A DNA stretch of 64,000 nt from CAYJAY01 sp964368445 (GCA_964368445.1 CAYJAY010000002.1:74111-138110), one strand, 5' to 3'. Shown: positions 43,996 through 53,915, counted from the first letter of the stretch. Notes: generated by a model from the sequence alone, not told the origin. A program made the numbers and translations.

Positions 43996-44025
43996 ATTAT
44001 AACAGTATATTAATTGAAAAGTCAA
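43996..44025 (-). promoter_or_regulatory. Internal promoter for the ABC exporter genes
   Basis: Minus strand TTGACT (44025-44020), an 18-bp spacer, TATAAT (44001-43996) preceded by TGT. It lies in the gap between the last glycosyltransferase gene and wzm. Confidence 0.75.
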
Positions 44026-44034
44026 ACAAAGCGT

Positions 44035-44958
44035 CTATTCCGGTTCGTCCTTATTGTCGATTAAAACAAACTCTTTTGGCATCATATTTGAAACAAAGTC
44101 ACGGTCTTCCTTCATAAAATGAACAGGGGCTACCACTGTTTTATTTGGATTATCGTTTAAAATAGCCGCCCAAAGGCTAAACGTGCTGTTGGCTATTATG
44201 TTATGTTTACAAAGCGACATCAGTTGCATATCGATATAGTTTTTGTCGCCAAAATTTCCGTCGATATACGTTGCGTTGTCAAATCCCAAGTTTTTTTTAC
44301 ACCACTCTATGTCGTCCGAAAAAACAAAAAGTTCAAGATCTTTTTTGTTCTCTCTTTCTTTAATAATATCAAGAGCTTTGCTGTAATATTTTTTTCCAAG
44401 CGCATAATAAAGCCCGACATATTTAAGATAGTCTCCGCGTCTAACATGGATACCAACTGAAGTTGAAGCTTTAATCTTGTCCGCTATCTTTTGATTTTCT
44501 GGGTCTAGTGGAAGTTTAAACGTGAAATCTTTTTTAACCTCGTCGATAACATCGTCGTAATGGCTTACATACTGCCAAGCACCCTTTAGATATCCATGGG
44601 TCAAATATTGATATTGTTTGGAAAAAATCTCATCTTTTGAAAACATAGCCTCTTCATAGTTGGTTGTATAAACCGTATTAAAAAGACGCATAATTCCTTT
44701 TTTTGTTTTTCCAAAAGCCGGCATAAGCCTTGCAAATTTAACGTCGAAAACGTTTGCATACCTACACTTTACGTTGAAAAGCCGCTCTAACATAAAACCA
44801 TTTTTATTGTATTTGTCGTCCGAAAAAACGCTCATACAGTTTTTTTCGTGATCCTCTATGTCAACCCGTACGTTTACCCCTTTTTTTTGATAACTTTTAA
44901 AAAGACAGTATTGAAACATCTGGTTTCCAAGCCCATACATAATCTTTATAACAACCAT
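44035..44958 (-). CDS. GT11 family alpha-1,2-fucosyltransferase-like enzyme (copy 1)
   Basis: 307 residues. GT11 motifs: N-terminal GLGNQMFQYCLFK (about 9-21), the donor-binding HVRRGDYL (about 191-198), FVFSDDIEWCK and the C-terminal NSTFSLWAAIL. The family transfers fucose from GDP-fucose to O-2 of galactose, producing H-type epitopes. Fucose as the actual donor is inferred from the family. It is the most 3' of three tandem paralogues, and large parts of the 3' half are nearly identical at DNA level to copies 2 and 3. AAAGGG precedes the ATG. Confidence 0.9.
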   Translation of the reverse strand: MVVIKIMYGLGNQMFQYCLFKSYQKKGVNVRVDIEDHEKNCMSVFSDDKYNKNGFMLERLFNVKCRYANVFDVKFARLMPAFGKTKKGIMRLFNTVYTTNYEEAMFSKDEIFSKQYQYLTHGYLKGAWQYVSHYDDVIDEVKKDFTFKLPLDPENQKIADKIKASTSVGIHVRRGDYLKYVGLYYALGKKYYSKALDIIKERENKKDLELFVFSDDIEWCKKNLGFDNATYIDGNFGDKNYIDMQLMSLCKHNIIANSTFSLWAAILNDNPNKTVVAPVHFMKEDRDFVSNMMPKEFVLIDNKDEPE

Positions 44959-44974
44959 TATTCTTACCCTTTCG

Positions 44975-45898
44975 CTAGCTATAACTGCTGTCGCTGTTGT
45001 CTATTAAAACAAATTCTTTTGGCATAGTTTTTGAAAGCAGATCGTAATCTTTTTTTACATAATGCTTTGGTGAAACAACGATCTTTTGTTTGTTATCGTT
45101 GAGAAGTGCTGCCCAAAGACTAAACGTGCTGTTTGCTATTATGTTGTGTTTACAAAGAGACATTAGCTGCATGTCGATGTAGTTTTTATCTCCATAATTT
45201 CCGTCGACATAATGTGCATCTTTTAACCCTAAATTCTCTTTACACCATGTGACATCATCGGAAAAAACAAATATCTCGATATCTTTGTTTTTTTCTCGTA
45301 TTATATCTAACGCCTCATTGTAGTATTTTTTGCCAAGGCTGTAAAAATGGTCTGTATAACTTAGATAGTCGCCTCTTCGCACATGAATTGAAACCGAATT
45401 TGTCGCAGCTATCTTTTGGGCGGTTTGTTTGTTCTTTTCGTCAAGCGGATTTTTAAAACAAAAATCTTTCTTAATTTGATCTAAAACATCAAAGTAATGT
45501 TCGGGATACTGCCAATATCCAAACAAAAGACCGTGTTTAAGTTGTTGATATTTTTTTGAAAGTATCTCTTCGTTTGAGAACATAAGCTCTTTATAGTTTG
45601 TTGTCGAAACCGTGTTAAACGCCCGCATTTCGCCTCGTTTCGCCCCCAAAAAAACTGATGGCATATTTTTTGCAAAACATCGGTCAAACTTTGAAGCATA
45701 GACACATTTTACATTAAAAAGATCTTCCAACATATATCCGGTTTGGTTATATCTCTCGTCGGAAAACGGGCGTATGCTGTTAATTCCATAACCGCTCACA
45801 TCAAGCTTTATATTAACGCCTTTTTTTTGATATGTTTTAAAAAGACAGTATTGAAACATCTGGTTTCCAAGCCCACCCGTCATCGAAATCACAACCAT
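44975..45898 (-). CDS. GT11 family alpha-1,2-fucosyltransferase-like enzyme (copy 2)
   Basis: 307 residues with the same GT11 motifs: GLGNQMFQYCLFKTYQ, HVRRGDYLSY, FVFSDDVTWCKENLG, NSTFSLWAALL. The middle acceptor-facing region (residues 60-170) differs most from its neighbours, so acceptor specificity probably differs. AAAGG precedes the ATG; 16 bp separate it from copy 1. Confidence 0.9.
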   Translation of the reverse strand: MVVISMTGGLGNQMFQYCLFKTYQKKGVNIKLDVSGYGINSIRPFSDERYNQTGYMLEDLFNVKCVYASKFDRCFAKNMPSVFLGAKRGEMRAFNTVSTTNYKELMFSNEEILSKKYQQLKHGLLFGYWQYPEHYFDVLDQIKKDFCFKNPLDEKNKQTAQKIAATNSVSIHVRRGDYLSYTDHFYSLGKKYYNEALDIIREKNKDIEIFVFSDDVTWCKENLGLKDAHYVDGNYGDKNYIDMQLMSLCKHNIIANSTFSLWAALLNDNKQKIVVSPKHYVKKDYDLLSKTMPKEFVLIDNSDSSYS

Positions 45899-45921
45899 AG
45901 ATTTTGTTTCCTTTATAATTT

Positions 45922-46839
45922 TTATTCGAGTTCGTCTATGTTATCTATCAAAACAAACTGCTTTGGCAAAACTTTCGACATCAAGTCTCGTTCCACTTTT
46001 AAAAAGTTTTTGGGTGACACAACAACTTTCTGTTTGTTGTCATTTAAAAGAGCCGCCCAAAGGCTAAACGTGCTGTTTGCAATTATGTTGTGTTTGCAAA
46101 GCGACATCAGTTGCATATCGATGTAGTTTTTGTCACCAAAATTCCCGTCAACATAATGTGCGTCTTCTAATCCTAAATTCTCTTTACACCACGGTATATC
46201 GTCCGAGAACACAAAAAACTCTGCGTCTTTTTGCGTTTGCTTAATTATATCAAAAGCTTTGGTGTAATATTTTTTCCCTAGTATATAAAAATGGTCTGAA
46301 CAACTTAAATAGTCTCCCCGCCTTACGTGAACCGAAACGGAATTTTTAGATTTTATTTTTTGTGCCCAATCCTCGTTTTTTTCGTCGAGTGGTTTAATAA
46401 ACGTAAAGTCTTTTTTTATGTCTTCGATAATTTCCATGAAATGAATAGGATGTTGCCAATATCCCCAAAGATGACCATGTTCTATATCAAGATGTTTTCC
46501 TTTAATAATCTCGTCGTCCGAGAAATGCAGTTCGGAATATGCCGTCGTATGAAGTTTATTATAAAACCTTAAATCCCCCTTTTTCATTCCAAACACAGCC
46601 GGGAAATATGTAGTTAAATATATTTCAAATTTATTTGCAAACACACACTTTGTGTCAAAAATTTTATCGATTATAAACCCGCTTTTGTTATATCTATTAT
46701 CCTGTTCCTTGCCCTTACAATCGTTTTCGCATCCCCTTAAATCGAGTTTAACGTTGACGCCTTTTTTTTGAAAAAGTTTAAAAAGCGAATATTCAAACAT
46801 CTGGTTTCCAAGTCCACCCAACACCTTTATTACAACCAT
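45922..46839 (-). CDS. GT11 family alpha-1,2-fucosyltransferase-like enzyme (copy 3)
   Basis: 305 residues. GLGNQMFEYSLFKLFQ at the N-terminus, HVRRGDYLSCSDHFY, FVFSDDIPWCKENLG and NSTFSLWAALL. It is closest to copy 2 in the C-terminal half. It is the first GT11 gene in transcription order, 96 bp after the last GT2 gene; that gap shows no clear terminator. GAAAGGA precedes the ATG. Confidence 0.9.
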   Translation of the reverse strand: MVVIKVLGGLGNQMFEYSLFKLFQKKGVNVKLDLRGCENDCKGKEQDNRYNKSGFIIDKIFDTKCVFANKFEIYLTTYFPAVFGMKKGDLRFYNKLHTTAYSELHFSDDEIIKGKHLDIEHGHLWGYWQHPIHFMEIIEDIKKDFTFIKPLDEKNEDWAQKIKSKNSVSVHVRRGDYLSCSDHFYILGKKYYTKAFDIIKQTQKDAEFFVFSDDIPWCKENLGLEDAHYVDGNFGDKNYIDMQLMSLCKHNIIANSTFSLWAALLNDNKQKVVVSPKNFLKVERDLMSKVLPKQFVLIDNIDELE

Positions 46840-46935
46840 TTTTTTATCATCCTTTCTTCAACTAGAATAACCTTTGTTTTGCATTATTGCCACAACATTT
46901 ATCTGTACTCGCTTAGTAAAAATCTTGCGTCCTTT

Positions 46936-47943
46936 TTAAAAAGCGTTCTTTAAATAGACAATCACATGAAAAATCATTGTCCCAACAGTAACATACCCGT
47001 CGGCAATTAACTTTAGGGCTATCTTTATTGGTAAAATAGAATCGTCAGCCTTTTCAATGATTAATCGTTTATCTCTAACTCTGCTTAATATCGCTTTAAC
47101 ACATCTTAACTTATCGAAAAAATTGTTTTTTGCATTGAGGTAGTTGAAGAGATGTTGATGCGCCTCGCTGTCAATAGCGTTACCCTCATACCCGTTTAAT
47201 ACCGCTAGTCGCTTAAGTTCCTCGACAGCAAGTTGTTCTTTTAAAAGCCTTTTATAGTCAAAAAGATTTGTTATTGAACCTTCCCTTTTACTTATATAAT
47301 AATATCCAATATAGTCCCCATCAATAGCAATAGACTGGCAGTTTAACAAAAATCTTAAGTTTAAATCAAGATCCTCGCCGATAGCGAGGTTTTGGTTTGC
47401 TCCAATAGTCGCTTTTTGAAGTATATCTGTTTTGAATATCTTCGCCCACCTGCTGCTTGAAAAGCTTTGGTCGGTCGAAGCCGTTTGTTCAAAAAAACTT
47501 TCAAGTATCTCGGTTTTAATCTCTTGGTTGTTGTAAACCCTTGATTTGTTGGCGAAAATCTCCTCTGTTTTTCCCGGTTCTACTTTATAAAAACCGGTGT
47601 GCACGGCATCTGTGTTTTTTTCTATTACCGTAGCATAAAGTCTTTCCACATAGTCGAATTTAACGTAATCATCACTATCAACAAACACAGTATATCGAGA
47701 CCGCGCCTTTAAAATCCCTCTTATAACCGCGCCATAAACCCCGCCGTTACTTTGGGTTTCAACGAGAATTCTGTTGTCTTTTTCGGCATATGCCTTGCAA
47801 ATTTCAAGACTTTTGTCGTCGCTTCCGTCTTCCGCAAGAATAATCTCGATATCTTTAAATGTTCCGAAAATAATTGAATCCAAACACTTTTCAAGATATT
47901 TTTCTACGTTATATACAGGAACTATAACCGAAACTTTCGGCAT
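46936..47943 (-). CDS. GT2 family glycosyltransferase 1 (short form)
   Basis: 335 residues, the ninth and last GT2 gene in transcription order. The GT-A domain opens with VSVIVPVYNVEKYLEKCLDS; the nucleotide-sugar/metal motif is VDSDDYV (about 90), and the presumed catalytic ED lies in GEDLDLNLRFL (about 191). RWAKIFKTDIL marks the acceptor-side helix shared across the array. The C-terminal end (KIALKLIADGYVTVG and a hydrophobic helix) is of the type shared only with GT2 number 3. The donor is unknown. GGAGAGG precedes the ATG. Confidence 0.9.
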   Translation of the reverse strand: MPKVSVIVPVYNVEKYLEKCLDSIIFGTFKDIEIILAEDGSDDKSLEICKAYAEKDNRILVETQSNGGVYGAVIRGILKARSRYTVFVDSDDYVKFDYVERLYATVIEKNTDAVHTGFYKVEPGKTEEIFANKSRVYNNQEIKTEILESFFEQTASTDQSFSSSRWAKIFKTDILQKATIGANQNLAIGEDLDLNLRFLLNCQSIAIDGDYIGYYYISKREGSITNLFDYKRLLKEQLAVEELKRLAVLNGYEGNAIDSEAHQHLFNYLNAKNNFFDKLRCVKAILSRVRDKRLIIEKADDSILPIKIALKLIADGYVTVGTMIFHVIVYLKNAF

Positions 47944-47997
47944 ATGACCTCTCCTTATTATACATTTAAACTTTGTATGCTGTTTTTTAACTTCACA

Positions 47998-49128
47998 TTA
48001 TTTGCACGGCATTATATAAACTATTAAAGCTTCAAGATTAAAGTATAAAACTTTATAGAATATGTTGCCCATAATCGGTTGAGATTTTGAAAGCTCTAAC
48101 AGAAAGTTTTTGTTAGATAAACTTTGTTTAAGTCTTTTAACAAGCTCCAGTTTTAGTTTTCTTGGTATATTCCCTTGTGTAACCGTTTTTGTCAAAACCG
48201 CAAGCCATCTGTTTTTTTCCTCTCGGCTCACCGCTTCGCTTTTGCTCACCCTGTCTATAATATATTGTGCCATGCGGGTTTTTTCCAAAATATCGGTTTG
48301 TGTATCTAGACAAAACCGCATATGGTTGTCACAACTTCGGACAAGCTCACGCCCAATCACGGCGCCTTTATAGTGATAATTTTGCGCAAGTTTTTTTATC
48401 TCGTCAAACAAAACATCCTGCATCATCAGTTTTTCAAGCGAATATCTGTTGGACATGCTATCGTCTCGACTTTGGCGGTAGCAATAGCCTTTGTAATCGG
48501 ACAACGTTGCAATGCTGTTTGCCTTTAAAAGAAATCGCGCGTTAAGTTCAAGGTCTTCCCCCACCGTTATTTTCTCGTTTGCTCCACAAACCGCCGCTTT
48601 TAAAACTTTGGTTTTATAAATCTTTCCGACACGGCTGTTTCCGAAAATATCGTGGTAATTTTCTGTCACTTCAAAATATTTAAACAGTATCTCTTTTTCA
48701 ATTAACTGTTTGCTAAAAACTTTTGTTTCGATTAAACTTGTGTCTTTTTCTTTGTCTTGATACACCTCTATAAACCCAGAAGACACACAATCGACATTGT
48801 ATTTTTTTATAGCGTTGTAAAGAACCTCGACATAATCACTTTTAACATAGTCATCACTGTCCGCAAACATGATATATTCCGATAGGCTGGCATTTATCCC
48901 GGAAAAAACTGCATGGCGTAGCCCTTTGTTTTTGTCGTGTTTAATAATTTTTATTCTACTATCGTTTTTTGCAAATTCTTTCGCAATTTCAACGCTTCTG
49001 TCGGTTCCTCTGTCGTCCACCAAAACTATCTCGATATCAAAAAATGTTTGAGTAACTATCGAATTCAAACACTGTTCTATATATTTTTCAACCATATAAA
49101 TCGGTATCACAATCGAAACTTTTGGCAT
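47998..49128 (-). CDS. GT2 family glycosyltransferase 2 (long form)
   Basis: 376 residues. VSIVIPIYMVEKYIEQCLNS start, ADSDDYVKSDY donor motif, GEDLELNARFL catalytic region, and NSRVGKIYKT shared with the array. The middle (about 270-340) is an extra helical segment absent from the short forms. The tail SKSQPIMGNIFYKVLYFNLE is the common C-terminal module, here more divergent. GGAG precedes the ATG. It is preceded by GT2 number 3 with a 14-bp gap. Confidence 0.9.
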   Translation of the reverse strand: MPKVSIVIPIYMVEKYIEQCLNSIVTQTFFDIEIVLVDDRGTDRSVEIAKEFAKNDSRIKIIKHDKNKGLRHAVFSGINASLSEYIMFADSDDYVKSDYVEVLYNAIKKYNVDCVSSGFIEVYQDKEKDTSLIETKVFSKQLIEKEILFKYFEVTENYHDIFGNSRVGKIYKTKVLKAAVCGANEKITVGEDLELNARFLLKANSIATLSDYKGYCYRQSRDDSMSNRYSLEKLMMQDVLFDEIKKLAQNYHYKGAVIGRELVRSCDNHMRFCLDTQTDILEKTRMAQYIIDRVSKSEAVSREEKNRWLAVLTKTVTQGNIPRKLKLELVKRLKQSLSNKNFLLELSKSQPIMGNIFYKVLYFNLEALIVYIMPCK

Positions 49129-49142
49129 ACAACTTTCTCCGT

Positions 49143-50201
49143 TTATTTGACGTTTTGAATGTTTGGGTTTGGATCTTTTTTAAAAAAGTTTTTTAATGCA
49201 ACTACTATTTGAAACATAAAAACTCCCGTTTTTATATTTCCATTTGCGATAAGCTTAAGCCCGATTTTAACCGGGAAAATTGATTGTTCGGCTTTTTGTA
49301 ATATAACCGACTTGTCGCCGACTTTGGCTAGTATTTTTTCTACGCAAGCAACCTTATCATTATATCCGTTGTATGCGTTTAAGTAAATAAAAAGTTGTTC
49401 ATGCGCCAAAACATCTCGGTCATACCCCAACGCTTTTCCGGGACGATTTTGAAGTTTAGCTATTTTTTTTAGTTCTTCAATATAAATATCATTTTGTAAA
49501 AGTCTTTTAAGGTTATACCTCTTGGTCATAGCGCCCGAGTTGTCGCCACGATAACAATACGAAGCTTTGTTCGCTTCAACCGCTATTCTTTCACAAAGCG
49601 AAATATAACGAACGTTTATCTCACCATCCTCCCCCATAATTAGCTTTGTGTTTGCCCCTACAACAGCTTTTTTCAAAAGTTCTGTTTTGTACATCTTTCC
49701 CCAGCGAGAGTTTTGAATGTTGTGGATAAGATATTCATTTTGTTCAAAAAAAGGAGTTAAAACCTCTTGTTCTATCTCGTCTTTAGTATATATTCTTGTT
49801 TGTCCCAGAAAAACCTGTTTATATTTTTCCTCGGCATAATAGTAAAATCCCACAACTCCAAGATCGGCGTTTTTTTCGACAACCATGTTATACAACGTTT
49901 CAACATGGGTATCTTTTAACCAGTCGTCGCTGTCCACAAACGTCACAAACTCTGCTTTTGCTTGTTCAAGCCCTGTGAAAACCGCACTTCTTAACCCTCG
50001 GTTCACTTGATGCTCCAAGACTTTAATGCGTCTATCCTTTTTCGCATAGTCTTGTATAATTTTTGCGCAGTTATCCGGACTTTTGTCGTTAACTATTATA
50101 ACCTCGATATCGGTAAACGTTTGAGATAAAACAGAATCTAAACATTGTTCAATATATCTTTCCACATTATACACCGGGATTACTACCGAAACTTTTGGCA
50201 T
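49143..50201 (-). CDS. GT2 family glycosyltransferase 3 (short form)
   Basis: 352 residues. VSVVIPVYNVERYIEQCLDS, VDSDDWLKDTH and GEDGEINVRYI mark the GT-A domain; NSRWGKMYKT is the shared acceptor helix. The C-terminus (KIGLKLIANGNIKTG, then a hydrophobic helix and KNFFKKD) matches GT2 number 1 instead of the SK-Q-GK tail. AAAGGAG precedes the ATG; 17 bp separate it from its upstream neighbour. Confidence 0.9.
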   Translation of the reverse strand: MPKVSVVIPVYNVERYIEQCLDSVLSQTFTDIEVIIVNDKSPDNCAKIIQDYAKKDRRIKVLEHQVNRGLRSAVFTGLEQAKAEFVTFVDSDDWLKDTHVETLYNMVVEKNADLGVVGFYYYAEEKYKQVFLGQTRIYTKDEIEQEVLTPFFEQNEYLIHNIQNSRWGKMYKTELLKKAVVGANTKLIMGEDGEINVRYISLCERIAVEANKASYCYRGDNSGAMTKRYNLKRLLQNDIYIEELKKIAKLQNRPGKALGYDRDVLAHEQLFIYLNAYNGYNDKVACVEKILAKVGDKSVILQKAEQSIFPVKIGLKLIANGNIKTGVFMFQIVVALKNFFKKDPNPNIQNVK

Positions 50202-50218
50202 GTTGCTTTCTCCTTTTA

Positions 50219-51346
50219 TTATTTAAGGACACTTATTAAAAGCTTTTCCAACCCCAAATGTACAGCAAGGTATACAATTCTTCCTTTTAAAGATTGGGTT
50301 TTTGAAAAGGTATACAGATAGTTTTTGTCTGAAAGTTGGTTTTTTATATTACTTACAAGTTCCAGTTTGGTTGATTTTGGAACTTGACCAACCAAACAAG
50401 GATACACAAACATGGCACAAAGTCGGTCTTTCGCCTCTTGGTGAAGTTTTTTTGCGAAAAAAACTCTATCCATTATTCTTTTTGCACATTCAAGCTTTTC
50501 TATAAGCTCGGTATCCTGCGAAAGATATCTTAACAGTATGTTTGAAGAATTGTACAAAAGTTCTGTCCCAAGCGCCTTTCCTTCGCGATTTTGCTCGTTC
50601 GCTATCTTTTGTATCTCACGATAGAACAGCTCGTCTCGTTCCAAACGAACTCTGTCAAATCTGTGTGAAATCGCCCCGCTTCGCACGCTTCTGTAACAAT
50701 AACCGTCGACATTGTCAAGAATCATAACCGTTTGGCAGTTTGACAGAAGTCTTATATTAAGCTCTATATCCTCCCCTGAGCTTATCTCTTTATTGCAACT
50801 TTCTGAGGTCTTTTTCAAAACATCGGCCTTATATATCTTTGCCCAACGACTGTTGCCAAACGTCTTGTCGATAGACTCTGTTTGTTCAAAAAACGGGGTT
50901 AATATCTCGGTTTCGATTTCTTGTTTAGAAAAAATTCTCGTTTCACTAAACCGCTTTGTTTTGTTATATCGATCTTCAATATAATCTTGATACCCCGCCG
51001 AAACACAGTCTACATTATATTTAGATATTGCGTTAAAAAGTTTTTCGATAAAGTTATTTTGTATAAAATCATCGCTGTCCACAAACGTTACATATTCGGC
51101 AGATATCTGGTTTAATCCCTCCAGCCACGCGCCACGAAGGCCTATGTTTTGTTTGAGAGATATCAATTTAATTCGTTTTTCTTGTTTCTCGAAGCGTCGG
51201 CAAATCTCGGGGCAGCGGTCGGTTCCGCCGTTGTCTATCAAAATGATTTCAATATCATAAAGCGTTTGTTCTACGATAGAATTAACGCATTGTTCAAGAT
51301 AGTTTTCTACTCTATACACCGGAACAACAACCGAAACTTTAGGCAT
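50219..51346 (-). CDS. GT2 family glycosyltransferase 4 (long form)
   Basis: About 375 residues. VSVVVPVYRVENYLEQCVNS, VDSDDFIQNNF and GEDIELNIRLL; NSRWAKIYKADVL is the shared helix. It ends with the common tail FSKTQSLKGRIVYLAVHLGLE. The frame opens at 51385, but the ATG at 51346 follows GGGGAG by 8 nt and gives the MPKVS start seen in the paralogues. Confidence 0.9.
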   Translation of the reverse strand: MPKVSVVVPVYRVENYLEQCVNSIVEQTLYDIEIILIDNGGTDRCPEICRRFEKQEKRIKLISLKQNIGLRGAWLEGLNQISAEYVTFVDSDDFIQNNFIEKLFNAISKYNVDCVSAGYQDYIEDRYNKTKRFSETRIFSKQEIETEILTPFFEQTESIDKTFGNSRWAKIYKADVLKKTSESCNKEISSGEDIELNIRLLSNCQTVMILDNVDGYCYRSVRSGAISHRFDRVRLERDELFYREIQKIANEQNREGKALGTELLYNSSNILLRYLSQDTELIEKLECAKRIMDRVFFAKKLHQEAKDRLCAMFVYPCLVGQVPKSTKLELVSNIKNQLSDKNYLYTFSKTQSLKGRIVYLAVHLGLEKLLISVLK

Positions 51347-51404
51347 TTTTGTGACTCCCCTTATTGATATTGAAAATTTCTGCATTCTTCAATTTCAAAA
51401 ATGT

Positions 51405-52637
51405 TTATGTCACGTTTGAAATTGAAACCAACAGACGTTCAAGACCAAGATAAATTAATATGTATGAAACCTTTCCCATAAACGGTTGGGTTTTTGAAAC
51501 CTCCAAGAGATACTTTTTGTCGGTTAACAGTTCTTTTTGTTTTTTAATCGCTTTTGTCTTTTCTTGCGTCGAAAGATTGCTTTTTAAATAGTGAAACATA
51601 AACGAAACCAGATATTCGTCTTTTTGTTTTGGTGTTAAAACATCGGTTTGTTCAAGCCGCTTAGTCACGGTGTGCAAAAGGTTTAACTTGTAGTCGAGTG
51701 GGATGTTTGACGAAAGATATATAAACAGCTCTTGAACCGAGTTTTCAACTAACACACTGTGTGGTATGCTTTCCAAAATTGTCTTGACACAAAGCATCTT
51801 TTCCTTAGAATCGGTGTCTGCGTTGAGAAAGTTAAAAAGGTGGCGATATGGATTAAATCTACCCAATGCTTTTCCCTCGCGTCGATATTTCAACGCGAGT
51901 TTTTTCATCTCCTTTGCTGCAAGCATGTGTGCGGCAAGCCGCTTCATTGTATATTGGTTGGTAATAGACGTGTTACGATCTATCCTATAACAATATCCTG
52001 CATAACTATGCACTGTTGCAATGCTTTCACATTCCAAAAGAAATCTTAAATTCAGTTCTACATCCTCTTCCATGACAAGTTCAGGGTTGCTACCAACTGA
52101 AGCTTTAATTAATACTTCTTTTACATATATCTTTCCTACACGACTATTGCCAAAACTATCATGAAAATTTTCCGTCCGCTCAAAATAAGGGGTTACTATT
52201 TCATCCTCAATCTGCTTCTTATTATATGTTCTTGTAAAATTCGGAAAATACTCTTTCTTAATATCTCCACAATATTCAACATACCCCGACGAAACTGCCT
52301 CAACCTTTTTATCAGCTATTATTTTATATAGTGTTTCTATATAGTCTTCTAAAACCCAATCATCACTATCCGCAAACATTATATACTGTGAAGTAGCAGC
52401 TTGTATTCCGGAAAGAATGGCTCCGTTTGTCCCGACATTTTGTTCATGGTGAACAACTTTAACTCTATCGTCTTTATTTGCATACATATCACAAATTTCA
52501 GGACATTTATCAGGGCTTTTATCGTCTACTAAAATAACCTCTATGTCTTTAAAAGATTGAGCAATTATCGAGTCAACACATTTATTTATATATTTTTCAA
52601 CATTATAGACCGGAACAACTATAGATACTTTTGCCAT
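51405..52637 (-). CDS. GT2 family glycosyltransferase 5 (long form)
   Basis: 410 residues. VSIVVPVYNVEKYINKCVDS, ADSDDWVLEDY, and EEDVELNLRFL in place of GED. NSRVGKIYVKEVL is the shared helix. A long middle region (about 265-380) contains extra helices. The tail SKTQPFMGKVSYILIYLGLE is a near-consensus copy of the array's C-terminal module. GAGGTG precedes the ATG. Confidence 0.9.
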   Translation of the reverse strand: MAKVSIVVPVYNVEKYINKCVDSIIAQSFKDIEVILVDDKSPDKCPEICDMYANKDDRVKVVHHEQNVGTNGAILSGIQAATSQYIMFADSDDWVLEDYIETLYKIIADKKVEAVSSGYVEYCGDIKKEYFPNFTRTYNKKQIEDEIVTPYFERTENFHDSFGNSRVGKIYVKEVLIKASVGSNPELVMEEDVELNLRFLLECESIATVHSYAGYCYRIDRNTSITNQYTMKRLAAHMLAAKEMKKLALKYRREGKALGRFNPYRHLFNFLNADTDSKEKMLCVKTILESIPHSVLVENSVQELFIYLSSNIPLDYKLNLLHTVTKRLEQTDVLTPKQKDEYLVSFMFHYLKSNLSTQEKTKAIKKQKELLTDKKYLLEVSKTQPFMGKVSYILIYLGLERLLVSISNVT

Positions 52638-52667
52638 AAGAACACCTCTGAAAATCTAGAATTATTG

Positions 52668-53915
52668 CTATTTTTTTAAAGAAAGGATTTTAACTAAAAT
52701 ACTTTCAAGCCCAAAATAAATCAACCAACATGATATTTTCCCATTAAAAGATTGTGTTTTAGAAAACTTTAAAATATATCTTTTGTCGCTTAAGTTATTT
52801 TTGATTGTTTGTATCTGCCCTGCTACATCCTCAAACGGTATCGAACTTTCAATAAATCTAAACATGATATCGATATAATATCTGTTTTTTTGTTCCGCTG
52901 AAACTATATTGCTTTGCTCTATCCTATTTAACACTCCTCGGCAAAACGAAAGTTTTTCGAACAGTTCAAGGTTTGAATTTAAGTATAAAAAAACTTCATG
53001 TGAAGAGTTTTCCAAAACAAGCTTTGGCGAAAGTTTGGTTAACATTCCACCTATAAAACCAACTTTTCCCGCAGTTTCAGTTTTACTTTTCAAACACTTT
53101 TCGATCTCATGAAAGACATATGTGCTGTCGTTAATTTTTCTTATGTTTGAAATGTCTTTTCCGTTTTGTTTTCCGAAACGCTCGAGTTCAAAAAGCATAA
53201 GCTCTGTTTGTTCAAACAATTTAATATCATATCGATTGGTTGTCGACTGTTCCCGTAAACATCTATAGTAGTATCCGCTATAGTCGGAAATTGTGTGCAC
53301 GCTGTCACACAACATTAAAAATCTTATGTTAAGGTCTAAATCCTCCCCCATTATAAGGTTTGGATTAACCCCTTTTGAAGCTTTGCGTAACTTTTCAGTG
53401 TTATATATCTTTGCCCAACGGCTTGCCCCAAACGTTTTGCTTATAGACTCAATGTCTTGATAGAAAGGATTGATAAGCAAAGTTTCAATCTCTTGTTTAG
53501 AATAGGTTTTGTCAAATGCTCTGTACACCGGCCTTGTTTCTTTTTCGTAATACTCGGTATATCCCGAAGAAACACAGTCGACTTTGTTTTTCGTTATCGA
53601 GCTGTAAAATGTTTCTACATAGTCTGTCGCAACAAAATCGTCACTGTCCGCAAACATTATATAGTCTGACGTTGCCAGTTTAAGTCCCGACACAATCGCT
53701 CCGTTTGTCCCATTATTTTGTTCGTGATGCAAAACTACAACTCTTTCGTCTCTCGCTGCATATTCGTCGCATATTTCAGGACACCTGTCAAAGCTTTTGT
53801 CGTCTATTAAAATTATCTCTATATCATCAAAAGTTTGTGAAATAAAAGAATTTAAACATTGTTTAATATATTTTTCAACATTATAAACCGGTATAACTAT
53901 CGATACTTTCGCCAT
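52668..53915 (-). CDS. GT2 family glycosyltransferase 6 (long form)
   Basis: 415 residues. VSIVIPVYNVEKYIKQCLNS, ADSDDFVATDY, GEDLDLNIRFL and SRWAKIYNTEKL. The tail is FSKTQSFNGKISCWLIYFGLE. The N-terminal 100 residues are very similar to GT2 number 5, also at DNA level, suggesting duplication. A G-rich AAGGGGGGGG site precedes the ATG. Confidence 0.9.
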   Translation of the reverse strand: MAKVSIVIPVYNVEKYIKQCLNSFISQTFDDIEIILIDDKSFDRCPEICDEYAARDERVVVLHHEQNNGTNGAIVSGLKLATSDYIMFADSDDFVATDYVETFYSSITKNKVDCVSSGYTEYYEKETRPVYRAFDKTYSKQEIETLLINPFYQDIESISKTFGASRWAKIYNTEKLRKASKGVNPNLIMGEDLDLNIRFLMLCDSVHTISDYSGYYYRCLREQSTTNRYDIKLFEQTELMLFELERFGKQNGKDISNIRKINDSTYVFHEIEKCLKSKTETAGKVGFIGGMLTKLSPKLVLENSSHEVFLYLNSNLELFEKLSFCRGVLNRIEQSNIVSAEQKNRYYIDIMFRFIESSIPFEDVAGQIQTIKNNLSDKRYILKFSKTQSFNGKISCWLIYFGLESILVKILSLKK

